64,000 bases of DNA, taken from positions 62,001 through 126,000 of the forward strand of contig NZ_RHOB01000003.1 in assembly GCF_003946085.1 (NCBI RefSeq), in the 5' to 3' direction. This DNA comes from Levilactobacillus angrenensis (GTDB lineage: Bacteria; Bacillota; Bacilli; Lactobacillales; Lactobacillaceae). Each line of letters begins with the position of its first letter. The stretch's first letter is position 1. The position numbers were made by a program, and so were the translations under genes. The notes under the pieces are model-generated. The model searched no databases. It was given only the letters and a program-made list of their open reading frames with translations, and was not told where the DNA came from. This document shows positions 15,207 to 23,922 of the stretch, piece by piece.

Positions 15207-15476
15207 CGGTCTAATTATGGGTTGGGCCTATTATCAGCTGCACAAACACGTCGCTAGCCTGCTGATTATTCACTGGTTAGCCACGTATGCTTACCGGGCC
15301 TACCTCGCCAACGTTTTTGGCTACAACCTATCTGGCCAATTGGCGAACGCGACCTAACTAAGGCCCCACTGGTCATTATTTTCAGCATCTATCTCCTGAC
15401 TTGGGCCTGCTCATTTGTCGGAGCTTACGGGCTACATCGGTTAAAACAGTTGGTCATTCAGAATAAACCTAAATAA
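15199..15476 (+). pseudogene. Remnant of a small membrane protein gene (DUF3021-like)
   Basis: Two frames together encode the end of a membrane protein: VIGLIMGWAYYQLHKHVA through RAYLANVFGYNL in one frame, then WPIGERDLTKAPLVIIF through LHRLKQLVIQNKPK in another. A frameshift lies near 15325-15335. The 5' end is missing at the junction with the transposase fragment. The pattern of helices and the basic C-terminus recall DUF3021 proteins, often paired with LytTR regulators, but that label is tentative. Confidence 0.55.
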
Positions 15477-15510
15477 CGTGCCTCCATTATTGCGGGAAGC
15501 ACGTTATTGT
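15472..15510 (+). terminator. Terminator of the membrane-protein remnant
   Basis: AATAACGTGC pairs with GCACGTTATT, followed by GTTT. It survives from the ancestral gene and may also serve the convergent efflux gene. Confidence 0.6.
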
Positions 15511-15539
15511 TTATAAGATCCAATTAAGTGGAGCCAGAC

Positions 15540-17237
15540 CTACTGTTTCAAATAATCCCGTCGCCGTTTAAAACTGATCAGCAACGGCAACGTGCTGAAT
15601 GTAACCGGCATCGCAACCTGGTAAGGCCGCATAAATGCTCCGGTCAACGCCGTCTTGCTCGTAGCCTTAACCTTAGTCACCACGGTCGCAATCTGTTGAT
15701 TGTCATGTACAACCGTTGCAATGACGGTCCGCTGAACCCGGCGATAAAACGCCCTACGAACCTGGACGGGCGCTAATGCAAGCCGTTGTTGCTTAATCAC
15801 TTGCGCATAGTTTTGCCGAATCAGATGCTGGGTCTTTGCCGGGGTAATGAAGTGCTTTGATGTGCCGGACGCGACTTTTTCCGTGGCTAGCTGCGCCCGT
15901 ACCGCCGCTAACGTATCCTGCTTGGCCTTAGCTGAGACCGTCAAATTCGCCACTGCGCCCTGTGCCGTTTGCCAAACCTGGTGCTTAGCGGTAACCAGGT
16001 TAGTCGATAACGCTGACACAAAAATCGCGACCGCTAGCGACGTCCCGATTTGCCGAAAGACCCCAATCACGCTCTGCGAGGCCGTCAGCAATTTCCCCGT
16101 GAAGTCACCAGCGGCTAAGACCGTAATCGGCCCAATGATTATCCCGTATCCCGCACCGACTAACAGCAAGACAATCAGGAGTTGCCAATAATGATCCGGA
16201 TTCAGTCGACTGAGACCGACGTAACCCGCAATAATTGCGAGGATGCCACTGAGAATCACCGCCCGGGGACCAACTTTGGCCAGCACGAATCCACTGATGG
16301 GTGAAAATAGGAAAATCATCATTGACGCCGGTGAAATCATCAGCGCCGCCACAAGTTCCGTTTTACCTTGGACTTTGGTGAAAAAACTCGGCAACAGGAC
16401 TAACAGCGCCACCATGAATACACCGGAAATAATGGTGATAAGCGCTGCGCCCGTGAATTGACGGTTGTGGAATAGCGCTAACGGCATCATCGGCTGTTCA
16501 ACGTGGGCCTCCACCACAATAAAGCTGACTAATGCGACCAGACTGAAGACACCGAGCCTAATGACGACTGAACTCGTCCAGCCCCAGTCACTCCCCTTGA
16601 CTAGCATCAGTGTTAAGCTAAATAATGTCCCCATCGAACATAAACTGCCTACCCAATCGATCTTTTCAGTCACCGTTTCAGTAGTTTGGCGATCCAGTAA
16701 CCACCAGCATAGCCCTAACATGATTAAGACTAACGGCACGTTGATTAAAAAAATACCGCGCCAACCAAAAAATTGCGTCACCGCACCCCCAATCGTCGGT
16801 CCTAACGCTGCGGCTAATCCCTGAGTGGTCCCAAGAATGGCAATCGCACCCGTTCGTTTAGCGGCCGGGACACTTTGAATCCCAATCGTCATGCTGGCAG
16901 GGAAAACGATCGCCGCTCCCAGACTTTGGACGCCACGACCAACGATTAACCAACTGACATGACCAGCTAAGCCGGAAAACAGTGAACCGCCTAAGAATAG
17001 GGCTAAACCAATTAAATACAGGCGTGCCCGGCCATAAATATCCGCCAGCCGGCCCAAAGGAATGGTCAAACTAGCAAATAGTATGGTATAAATATTGAGC
17101 GCCCAGGATAATTGGGCTAAGTTAGTCGCCAAACCCGTTTGGATTGCGGGTAGTGCGATATTCATGACCGTCGTATCCAACATACATAGAAACGTCCCCA
17201 TCGCCATCGTCGTTACAATCTTAGTTGATTTTTGCAT
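15540..17237 (-). CDS. MFS multidrug transporter, DHA2 (EmrB/QacA) family, 14 helices
   Basis: A 565-residue proton-coupled drug exporter. The first helix carries LDTTVMNIALPAI, the DHA2 signature. The loop motif LGRLADIYGRARLY and the helix-5 motif GPTIGGAVTQFFGWR-IFLIN are both present. A large polar loop (about residues 435-530) before the last helix is typical of QacA-type pumps. It is divergent from a TetR-family gene, the usual arrangement for a drug-inducible pump. Substrates cannot be read. Confidence 0.9.
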   Translation of the reverse strand: MQKSTKIVTTMAMGTFLCMLDTTVMNIALPAIQTGLATNLAQLSWALNIYTILFASLTIPLGRLADIYGRARLYLIGLALFLGGSLFSGLAGHVSWLIVGRGVQSLGAAIVFPASMTIGIQSVPAAKRTGAIAILGTTQGLAAALGPTIGGAVTQFFGWRGIFLINVPLVLIMLGLCWWLLDRQTTETVTEKIDWVGSLCSMGTLFSLTLMLVKGSDWGWTSSVVIRLGVFSLVALVSFIVVEAHVEQPMMPLALFHNRQFTGAALITIISGVFMVALLVLLPSFFTKVQGKTELVAALMISPASMMIFLFSPISGFVLAKVGPRAVILSGILAIIAGYVGLSRLNPDHYWQLLIVLLLVGAGYGIIIGPITVLAAGDFTGKLLTASQSVIGVFRQIGTSLAVAIFVSALSTNLVTAKHQVWQTAQGAVANLTVSAKAKQDTLAAVRAQLATEKVASGTSKHFITPAKTQHLIRQNYAQVIKQQRLALAPVQVRRAFYRRVQRTVIATVVHDNQQIATVVTKVKATSKTALTGAFMRPYQVAMPVTFSTLPLLISFKRRRDYLKQ

Positions 17238-17253
17238 TTTAAGCTCCCCCTAT

Positions 17254-17271
17254 CTGTGTATGCACAGTATA
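17254..17271. promoter_or_regulatory. Probable TetR operator between the efflux pump and its regulator
   Basis: The palindrome CTGTG-TATG-CACAG (17254-17267) overlaps a TATACT -10 box on the minus strand (17271-17266). A second half-site, GCACACA, lies at 17283-17289. It is placed to control both divergent genes. That it binds the adjacent regulator is inference. Confidence 0.55.
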
Positions 17272-17330
17272 CGGGGACGTTCGCACACAAATAAATATTT
17301 AGGTTACAAAATATGGGAGGTTGTTACCCA

Positions 17331-17888
17331 ATGAGTCCACAAGAACGCAAACGGCAAAACTTAGTCGCCATCTACCAAGCCTTACTGCAACTGATGACTC
17401 AAAAACCACTAGCCACCATTTCCATCACCGAACTCTGTCAACAAGCCGGTGTTTCCCGAACTTACTTTTATCGCAATTACGCGAACTTTGATCAGATTAT
17501 TGGTGCCTTTCAAGAACAATACATGCTGCACTACTTGCGACGTCTGCCCAATCAGACACAAATTGGGCTTGCTGAACTCATGACCCGGTACTTCCAAGTC
17601 GTCCAACAAGCGGCTGACACCAACCGGCTATTAATCAAAAACGATAAGTACGATATTTTCGTGCAAACGTTTCAGACCGTCTTTCAATTACTCATTAAAC
17701 AGAACCGAATTAGTAGCGCCAGTGGTTTAGCCATCTTTAACGAGCCGTACTACGTGGAATTCTTTTCCGGCGCGGTCGTCAACGTTGCCATTAACTGGAT
17801 GCGGCGCGGGATGCCGGAACCGCCCGCATACCTCGGCCAACAAATTGAACGCCTAGCAACGCTGCATCCCCACAAGCCGCAGCAATGA
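17331..17888 (+). CDS. TetR/AcrR-family transcriptional regulator
   Basis: A 185-residue regulator. The N-terminal helix-turn-helix is ISITELCQQAGVSRTYFYRN (residues 30-50), and the rest is a helical ligand-binding domain of the TetR_C type common in Firmicutes. ATG 17331 is 10 nt after GGGAGG. It is divergent from the DHA2 pump with 93 bp between, so it most likely represses the pump and itself. Confidence 0.88.
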   Translation: MSPQERKRQNLVAIYQALLQLMTQKPLATISITELCQQAGVSRTYFYRNYANFDQIIGAFQEQYMLHYLRRLPNQTQIGLAELMTRYFQVVQQAADTNRLLIKNDKYDIFVQTFQTVFQLLIKQNRISSASGLAIFNEPYYVEFFSGAVVNVAINWMRRGMPEPPAYLGQQIERLATLHPHKPQQ

Positions 17889-17901
17889 CCTTCAACCGCA
17901 C

Positions 17902-18009
17902 GAGAGTGGGACAAAAGACGTTTTACTACCGAGCATAGCCTAGGAATACGAATGATTGTGCACTTTCAATCGTTCGTATTTCGTCCCTAAGCGAAGGAAG
18001 CAGTCTTTT
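17902..18009 (+). repeat. Nested hairpin region after the TetR gene
   Basis: AAAAGAC (17913-17919) can pair with GTCTTTT (18003-18009). Inside, ATACGAATGATTG pairs with CAATCGTTCGTAT (one mismatch). The leading GAGAGTGGGACAAAAG text resembles widespread lactobacillar terminator-like sequences. It may end the TetR transcript or be an RNA; I cannot decide. Confidence 0.35.
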
Positions 18010-18041
18010 ATCGCACGTTTCGACTATAAATGTTTGGAAAT

Positions 18042-18078
18042 AAAAAAACGAGTCTGGGGTTTTGTCCCAGACTCGTTT
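18042..18078 (-). terminator. Intrinsic terminator of the cytochrome b5-like gene
   Basis: AAACGAGTCTGGG (18046-18058) pairs with CCCAGACTCGTTT (18066-18078). On the minus strand a run of seven T follows. Confidence 0.85.
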
Positions 18079-18091
18079 GTCTTGTTTCCCG

Positions 18092-18334
18092 TTAATCCTG
18101 ATACTGACCGACAACCGGTAAGTTCTTCAATACCTTGCGGCCATGTGGCGACTTGCCATCGATCACGCTAGTCAGTTCTTGGCCGGCTAGGTTACCGTGG
18201 TGCTTGCCGCCAGCCCAGGCGTCGACCCCCGTGACATCGTAAACGACACCGGCGATAGCCACGTAAGCGGGTTTCCCGTCTTGTCCGTTAAACTTCGCTA
18301 ATTCTGCTTGGTTAAATACCTTTTCTGCACTCAT
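18092..18334 (-). CDS. Cytochrome b5-like heme/steroid-binding domain protein
   Basis: A stand-alone 80-residue cytochrome b5 fold. It starts with the FNQAELAKFNGQDGKPAYVA strand, has VVYDVTG and the KHHGNLAGQELT segment where the first axial His would lie, and SPHG where the second may lie. Heme binding is plausible but unproven, since lactobacilli lack heme synthesis and some homologues bind steroids or nothing. ATG 18334 follows GAAGGTGG at 8 nt. It is monocistronic. Confidence 0.8.
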   Translation of the reverse strand: MSAEKVFNQAELAKFNGQDGKPAYVAIAGVVYDVTGVDAWAGGKHHGNLAGQELTSVIDGKSPHGRKVLKNLPVVGQYQD

Positions 18335-18454
18335 TAAAAGCACCACCTTCATTATTTGCTTATATCATAACCTGAAATAGTGTGGATAACAACTAATTCG
18401 TTTGTCACTTGATAAGCCAATTGGTTAACCCCGCTGATCAGAAAAATGGGCGCA

Positions 18455-18489
18455 AAAAAACCACTAACCGAAGTCAGTGGTTTTTTACT
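18455..18489 (-). terminator. Intrinsic terminator of the cold-shock gene
   Basis: AACCACT pairs with AGTGGTT around a 10-nt loop and is flanked by A and T runs on both sides, so it can work in either direction. Confidence 0.8.
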
Positions 18490-18513
18490 AAGCACGATTT
18501 AGGCTAATGTAAA

Positions 18514-18717
18514 TTAGTCAACTACCGTAACGTTAGCAGCTTGTGGGCCACGGTCGCCTTGTTCTACATCAAGGGATACGTGTTGGCCTTCTTCAAGAGT
18601 CTTGAAGCCTTCACTGTTGATAGCAGAGAAGTGAACGAAAACGTCTGAGCCGTTTTCCAAAGTGATGAAGCCGTAACCTTTATCAGCGTTGAACCATTTA
18701 ACAGTACCTTGTTCCAT
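18514..18717 (-). CDS. Cold-shock protein, CspA family
   Basis: A 67-residue single OB-fold RNA chaperone that melts structure in mRNA. RNP1 is KGYGFI and RNP2 is VFVHF, and it begins [21 protein letters not shown] 18717 is 10 nt after GGAGG; longer frames run into the leader. A promoter at 18841-18869 gives a leader of about 115 nt with the palindrome TTCTTATAAGAA (18786-18797), in line with long, temperature-sensitive csp leaders. Confidence 0.95.
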   Translation of the reverse strand: MEQGTVKWFNADKGYGFITLENGSDVFVHFSAINSEGFKTLEEGQHVSLDVEQGDRGPQAANVTVVD

Positions 18718-18840
18718 AAGAATGAAACCTCCATGCGCATAGCGCAATAATATTTGCATTTGAAAGCTGGGGTAAAAAGGAGCCATTCTTATAAGAACGT
18801 CGAGCCTTTAAAACTTCCGAACCATAAATACATTAACCAT

Positions 18841-18869
18841 AGGATAACAGGTATTTTCCAGAATAGCAA
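18841..18869 (-). promoter_or_regulatory. Promoter of the cold-shock gene
   Basis: On the minus strand TTGCTA (18869-18864) and TATCCT (18846-18841) are 17 bp apart, with a TGT extension before the -10 box. Confidence 0.65.
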
Positions 18870-18907
18870 ATGCAAAGTGCTATTTTTTGAAATGTTTTTG
18901 CCGACCC

Positions 18908-19522
18908 CTATAAAGCATTTACCGCTAGCCACTGTTGGGCCGCCAGCACCTCTTGCGGCGTCAGCTGGTGGGTTCCGCCGGTTTCTTCCAGCGTCGTTTG
19001 CGCGCCAATTGCCGCTAAATTTGCCAAAACTTTTTTTACGGTGGCCACCGTGACCAGCGGATCATGAGCACCCGCTGACAACCAAACGTGATAATCTGGT
19101 CGAGGCACCGGCTGAGCCACTGGCAACAGTAACGGGTGGAACAGCAGTGCCGCCTGGCCAGGAAACTGTCCCGTCTGAATGCCGTAAGCCGCCATGGCTG
19201 CTCCATTGGAGTACCCCACGACTACCAGCCGGTCGCTGTCCCAGTGGTGGTCTGCACAAATTGCGTGCACCTGCTGACCCAGCCAGGCCGCTTCGGTCGC
19301 AATCTGCTGCGGATTGACCGGGCCAGCTGCCGTTTGCGAATAGTACTGCCGTTGTTGGCCTTGGCCCTGCCGCCCACCAATCGTGATCAGCGGACTTTGC
19401 GGTGCCAATCGTCGCCCAAAGTTCAGCATCTCTTGATTCGTACCACCAGTCCCCTGCAACAACAGTAGCGGTGGTGCGGTATTGGCGCCCGGCATGGTTT
19501 CAATCAACTGTTCTTCTGCCAT
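18908..19522 (-). CDS. Alpha/beta hydrolase, phospholipase/carboxylesterase type
   Basis: A 204-residue serine hydrolase of the YpfH/carboxylesterase group. The nucleophile is in GYSNGA, the acid in SAGAHDPLV, and the His in GGTHQLT near the C-terminus. The oxyanion region is LLLQGTGG. Substrate unknown. ATG 19522 follows AGGTGG, and the gene begins 10 nt after the stop of the preceding gene, so the two form an operon downstream of mutY. Confidence 0.85.
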   Translation of the reverse strand: MAEEQLIETMPGANTAPPLLLLQGTGGTNQEMLNFGRRLAPQSPLITIGGRQGQGQQRQYYSQTAAGPVNPQQIATEAAWLGQQVHAICADHHWDSDRLVVVGYSNGAAMAAYGIQTGQFPGQAALLFHPLLLPVAQPVPRPDYHVWLSAGAHDPLVTVATVKKVLANLAAIGAQTTLEETGGTHQLTPQEVLAAQQWLAVNAL

Positions 19523-19532
19523 CTGCGTCCAC

Positions 19533-19853
19533 CTACCGGGCCACGATGAGCTCGATTTGACCCTTTTGCGGGGCGAAATTGAGGCCCTCACAATTTTCCG
19601 TCAAAATCTTGCTGTACTCGGCCAACACGTCGGCGGGCAACGGCGTGTGCGTGCGCAAATGCTCGATCAGTTCCGCAGCCGAGGCCAACTCCTTTAAGGT
19701 CACGAACAACAGCGCATTATTAATTAAATCATGTAAAAGATCCGTCAACAGACCGTTGGGCTTGCCCGCCCGGTCCGTGATGACAACTTGGGGACTCTCC
19801 ACTTCTTGGTGATTCACCGAAATATGCTTTAACACGTCAAAAATTGTTTGCAC
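19533..19853 (-). CDS. Unknown protein, 106 aa, in the mutY operon
   Basis: A soluble acidic protein starting at GTG 19853, 9 nt after AAGGAG. It has an N-terminal strand-rich part (VESPQVVITDRAGKPNGLL) and helical middle (DLLHDLINNALLFVTLKELA). No family recognised. It is followed after 10 nt by the hydrolase gene and lies 80 bp after mutY on the same strand. Confidence 0.55.
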   Translation of the reverse strand: MQTIFDVLKHISVNHQEVESPQVVITDRAGKPNGLLTDLLHDLINNALLFVTLKELASAAELIEHLRTHTPLPADVLAEYSKILTENCEGLNFAPQKGQIELIVAR

Positions 19854-19933
19854 GATTGATCACTCCTTCTGAATTAGTTCCGCCGTGCTGGGATTGTTGC
19901 TTAAATCATACAGCTTTTTGCCGGCAACGGAAA

Positions 19934-21073
19934 CTACTTCTTCGTAAATACGCCCGGATGGCCTTGATTTTGAAATCTGGTCATGATTTTTTCCTGGACT
20001 TTGGGCAACGGTAACGTGGAAATATCTGCCGCAGCCACCCATTTTCCCGGGAAAAAGGCCAATGAAGGCGTCGTCGTCAGTTCAGCCACGAGCAATTTCA
20101 CCCGCCAACGTTGGTGGGTGTAGGTATGACTCACCGGTTGCCCGCCCACCACGGCCAAATCCAGGTCAAGTTGGTAATCCGTTTTAAATTGCCGCGTAAT
20201 GGCTGCCAAGTCCTGATCCAAGTTATTAGGTTCGGTCGCCTCTACAGGCGTCAAATCGGCCTGTAAGAGCAGTGGAAACGTCCAATATCCCGTTAACATC
20301 TGGGTCGCGTCGCGTTGGACCAAGAGATAGCCGGCCGGCGAGTGGACGATGACCGCGTAATATGGCATCAATTTGGGCCGGGGTGCCTTGGTCTTGACCG
20401 GGAAATCGGCCACCCGTCCCGTTTGGTATGAGGCATCAAACGCCTTGACCGGTGAATGGGCCGGATCAGAATTCTTGGCGCGCATGTAGCTGGACCCCAG
20501 ATCCATGATGGCCTGGTTGAAAGCACCAGGCCGTTGTGGGTCGACAATGGGCTGAATCGCCTGTTCGAATACCTTACGCGTCTGGGGCTTGGCGATATCG
20601 TCATCAATCAACAAGAGCCGCGAGAAGACCCGAAACGCATTGCCATCCACTGCTGGCACGACCTCACCAAAGGCAATACTGGCGATGGCGCCCGCCGTAT
20701 AAGGGCCAATGCCGACCAGGTCTGTCAGTTCTGCGGCCGTTTGTGGCCATTTTCCCTGATAATCCGTGACCAGCTGGCGTGCTGCACGTTGGAGATTACG
20801 GGCACGCGAATAGTACCCCAGCCCTTGCCAAGCCTTGAGCAGAGTGGCTTCATCGGCATCCGCCAAGTCACCCACCGTGGGAAATGTTGCCATGAAATTT
20901 TGATAGTACGGAATCACCGTGTTGACCTGCGTCTGTTGGAGCATGATTTCACTGACCCACACGTGATACGGGTCATGGTCCTGCCGCCAGGGCAAGTCAC
21001 GCCCCTCTTGATCATACCAAGCCAATAATGTCCGGCGAAAATCCCGGATCGTGGCCGCTGACCAGTTTTCCAT
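19934..21073 (-). CDS. mutY: A/G-specific adenine glycosylase without the iron-sulfur cluster
   Basis: This 379-residue enzyme removes adenine mispaired with 8-oxoguanine. Catalytic Glu42 (SEIMLQQTQV) and Asp143 (AVDGNAFRV), the helix-hairpin-helix LVGIGPYTAGAI and a C-terminal NUDIX-like 8-oxoG recognition domain are present. The four cysteines that hold the [4Fe-4S] cluster in E. coli MutY are absent: the aligned residues are Met197, Pro204, Ser207 and Asp213, in the same C-x6-C-x2-C-x5-C spacing. Clusterless MutY proteins are known among lactic acid bacteria. ATG 21073 follows GAGGAGG. Confidence 0.92.
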   Translation of the reverse strand: MENWSAATIRDFRRTLLAWYDQEGRDLPWRQDHDPYHVWVSEIMLQQTQVNTVIPYYQNFMATFPTVGDLADADEATLLKAWQGLGYYSRARNLQRAARQLVTDYQGKWPQTAAELTDLVGIGPYTAGAIASIAFGEVVPAVDGNAFRVFSRLLLIDDDIAKPQTRKVFEQAIQPIVDPQRPGAFNQAIMDLGSSYMRAKNSDPAHSPVKAFDASYQTGRVADFPVKTKAPRPKLMPYYAVIVHSPAGYLLVQRDATQMLTGYWTFPLLLQADLTPVEATEPNNLDQDLAAITRQFKTDYQLDLDLAVVGGQPVSHTYTHQRWRVKLLVAELTTTPSLAFFPGKWVAAADISTLPLPKVQEKIMTRFQNQGHPGVFTKK

Positions 21074-21253
21074 CAGCTCGCCTCCTCGTTCGTTTTTTCT
21101 TATTCTAACGAATTCCGCTTCCCGCTACAAGTAGCCCTTGACGCCGCTGGCCGCGTCCCCTATCATCAGAAAAGAAACCTATCACTTGCCAGCAAAAACA
21201 ATTTCCGTTAGGACTATCACGGTGGACGAATCACTCGTTTCAATTAGGTAGGC

Positions 21254-21460
21254 ACTAAATGTTGAAAATAGCATTAACGCGGCAGCTCCCGGAACAACAG
21301 TGTTTTATCCACTAAAATTAGCGAAACCAGAAGCCTGCGTCAGCCAGAGATTCCACCTGCTATGGGGGCCTGAGGAGCGGGCTTCCGGTTCGACACAGCT
21401 GGCGCCACCTCTGGCTGCCTCCGGCGAGTTGGCGATTATCAACAACGCCAATATTCAATC
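21254..21460 (+). mobile_element. Structured MITE-like element, copy D (truncated)
   Basis: Forward orientation. The 5' end CTAAATGTTGAAAATAGCATT matches the family terminus. Module 1 has lost its centre and module 2 is absent. No target duplication is visible. It lies directly upstream of the OppA gene, and TTGGCG-17-TATTCA at its right edge is a weak promoter candidate for that gene. In 21074-21253 I see nothing further. Confidence 0.6.
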
Positions 21461-21506
21461 ATCAAACAAATTCAAAGAAGACTATTCAGATACAGGAGTG
21501 GTAACC

Positions 21507-23162
21507 GTGAAACATTGGGGTTTTATACTGATTTTGCTACTGGGCTTGGGCCTGACCACCGGGTGCCAGATGCAGTCAGAGACCGAATCACCTAGCGACA
21601 GCCAGGGGGTCATGACCAAGCGCCAAGTCGTCACGTTGGCCACATCACAGCCGCTGACCACCTTGGACACTGACAAGCTGACCCAGTTTGGACGGCTGAA
21701 CAACACGATTGAGGGGCTGTATTCCGCGACTGGCGAAGGCCAAGCCCAACTGGCACTCGCCAAGAAGGTCCACGTCAACGCCGCCAAGACGACCTATACG
21801 TTCACCCTTTATAAAGATTCTTATTGGAGCAACGGTGACGTCATCACGGCTCAGGACTTCGTTTACTCCTGGCAACGAGCGCTGGCACCGACGACCAAGG
21901 CTCCCAACGCCGACTTGTTTGTCGGCATCAAGAACGCCCGTAAAATTTTAGATGGTAAGTTGCCCGCCACCCAGTTGGGCGTCAGTGCGCCAACCAAATT
22001 TACCCTGGTGGTCCATCTGGATCATCCCATGGCTGAGCTGCCACAACGGCTGACATTTCCGCTGTTCGGCCCGCAGAATCAACGCGTGGCCCGCAAATAC
22101 GGTAAGCGCTACGCCACCAAGCCGCAATATCAAGTCTACGCGGGGCCGTTCATGGTCGCAGCCAAGGGTAACACGCGCCAGCACTGGCACATGGTCCCCA
22201 ATCCCCACTATTGGGACCGCGAGCACGTCTACTTGCAGCGCATCAACGTCGACGTTTACCGGACCACGCGCCAAATGTGGCGGGCTTATCGTCGCGGCAC
22301 GCTGGATGAAATGCGGCTGGTTGGCATCACCAATATCAAGTCGTACGAAAAACAAGCGGCCTACACCGCGCGGCCTTATTCGAAAATGGTGTTGCTTAAT
22401 TACCGGCAACTCGGGCGAAACCCAACCATCGACCACCTCTTGAGTCAACGATTGGCGCGGCTGGCGATTTCCCACGCCATCAATCGCAAACAATTGGGCC
22501 AGGACTCGTATGGCAACACCTCGCTAGTGGCCCAAGGGGTCGTACCGGCGGGATTGAGTCGTGGTCAAAGAGGCACGGCGGACTTTGCGGCGGCTCAGCC
22601 TGCCCAAGATACCTTGGCCTATCAACCCAAACTGGCCAAACAACAATGGGCGACCGCCCGGAAACGCGCCGGTCTCGACCACGTGACGCTGACGCTCAGC
22701 TATTTGGATGCGCCCTATAATAAGAAAATTGCGACCTTGTTGCGCAGTCAATTGCAACGCGCACTCCCCGGGCTCCAGATCAAACTCAAGACCCGTGAAT
22801 GGACCATTAACCGTGCGGACGGCCCGGCCAATGCGGACCTGGCGTTGACCACGCAACACGCACAGTATGCCGACCCGCTGGCCATGCTGGCCCTCTTTAC
22901 CAGTGACAACGCCGCCAATACCGGCTACTGGTTCAGTGAGCGCTACGACGAGCTGATTGCTCAGGCCAGCAATGCGCCGTCCTTCAACAGTCAACGGTGG
23001 AAGACGCTCCTCAAGGCTGAAGGCGAGCTGATGAAAGATCAAGGCGTCACGCCCCTGTTCCAACCGGCCAGCACCTACCTGATCAATCCCAAACTCAATG
23101 GCGTGCAGTACAACACGGTCGGCACGCAGTCGAACTTCAAGGGTGCTTACTTTGTGAAATAA
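21507..23162 (+). CDS. Peptide ABC transporter substrate-binding lipoprotein, OppA family
   Basis: A 551-residue extracellular solute-binding protein (SBP_bac_5). A lipoprotein signal with lipobox LTTGC anchors it to the membrane. The WSNGDVITAQDFVYSWQRAL block and the ending GVQYNTVGTQSNFKGAYFVK are OppA hallmarks. GTG 21507 follows AGGAG at 8 nt; the long in-frame extension upstream is repeat copy D. No permease or ATPase genes are adjacent, so it must use a transporter encoded elsewhere. It is paralogous to the OppA at 33635. Confidence 0.88.
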   Translation: MKHWGFILILLLGLGLTTGCQMQSETESPSDSQGVMTKRQVVTLATSQPLTTLDTDKLTQFGRLNNTIEGLYSATGEGQAQLALAKKVHVNAAKTTYTFTLYKDSYWSNGDVITAQDFVYSWQRALAPTTKAPNADLFVGIKNARKILDGKLPATQLGVSAPTKFTLVVHLDHPMAELPQRLTFPLFGPQNQRVARKYGKRYATKPQYQVYAGPFMVAAKGNTRQHWHMVPNPHYWDREHVYLQRINVDVYRTTRQMWRAYRRGTLDEMRLVGITNIKSYEKQAAYTARPYSKMVLLNYRQLGRNPTIDHLLSQRLARLAISHAINRKQLGQDSYGNTSLVAQGVVPAGLSRGQRGTADFAAAQPAQDTLAYQPKLAKQQWATARKRAGLDHVTLTLSYLDAPYNKKIATLLRSQLQRALPGLQIKLKTREWTINRADGPANADLALTTQHAQYADPLAMLALFTSDNAANTGYWFSERYDELIAQASNAPSFNSQRWKTLLKAEGELMKDQGVTPLFQPASTYLINPKLNGVQYNTVGTQSNFKGAYFVK

Positions 23163-23212
23163 CCTGGCAACAGCGGTCCATCCTGGCTGCCTTACCGTTC
23201 ATCAAACAAAAA

Positions 23213-23255
23213 AAGACAGCGGCCACCGAAATTTCTGGTGTGACGCTGCCTTTTC
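23213..23255 (+). terminator. Intrinsic terminator of the OppA gene
   Basis: CAGCG pairs with CGCTG around an inner ACC/GGT stem, followed by CCTTTTC. Repeat copy E begins about 25 bp downstream. Confidence 0.65.
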
Positions 23256-23278
23256 ATTTACTCTAAAGATTAGTTATC

Positions 23279-23889
23279 GGCTAACAGTCAAAATTAATAC
23301 GTTGACTACCGGAACGACAGCGTTCTGGCCACTAAAATTAGTGAAACCAGGAGCCTACGTCAGCCAGAGATTCCGCCTGCTCTGGGGAACACCTCCAGCC
23401 TAAGAAGCGGGCTTCCGGTTCGCTTTGAAGCCTGGCAAAATCCGCCAGTCTCCAAAGTCGTCCCACGCTGTAGGCTGAGAAAAAAACTCAGCCAACGCCG
23501 TCGACACAGCTGGCTCCACCTCTGGTTGCCTCCGGCGGGTTAGTGATTATCAGTAACACTGTGGTAGAGACTAGCTACCACCTGGGGCTAAGCCGCTTGT
23601 TATTGGTATGCGCCCTCGTAGCCGAGAGTCCGCCAACTATGGGTTCAGCCGTGGGAGTTGCCTTAGTGGCGCGGTTCATGCCACTTAGACAACTGGCGTC
23701 TTTGAGACGCGGGCTTTCGGCTCAAAGCGAGGCCGAGACCGTTTCTCAGGCTCGGTCCGGTCCGCCCACCGCGTTCCAACCCATAGTTGGCGGACGGTAG
23801 GCGGCCAGCTCTCACTACGAAACTGTAAACGACTAATTTTTGCGCCATGCGTCGTGTGATGACAATGTTTCTAACAGAATTTCATCTTG
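23279..23889 (+). mobile_element. Structured MITE-like element, copy E (611 bp, both modules)
   Basis: Forward orientation. Apparent 7-bp target duplication AGTTATC at 23272-23278 and 23890-23896. The terminal repeats are degenerate compared with copy C. Module 1 spans about 23330-23550. Module 2 is closed by a perfect 18-bp stem (23628-23645 with 23778-23795). Its P2 stem is 23656-23670 with 23680-23694. The frame at 23543-23800 is a by-product of the repeat. Confidence 0.75.
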
Positions 23890-23922
23890 AGTTATCAACA
23901 GATTTGTCCACAGCAATGCCAG

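Noticed and set aside
19860-20042. 60-codon frame ending KKLYDLSNNPSTAELIQKE after mutY
   Set aside because: The end looks protein-like and contains the next ribosome site, but most of the frame lies inside mutY, and no ATG, GTG or TTG with a ribosome site lies after the mutY stop. Not supported as a gene, though worth a check in relatives.
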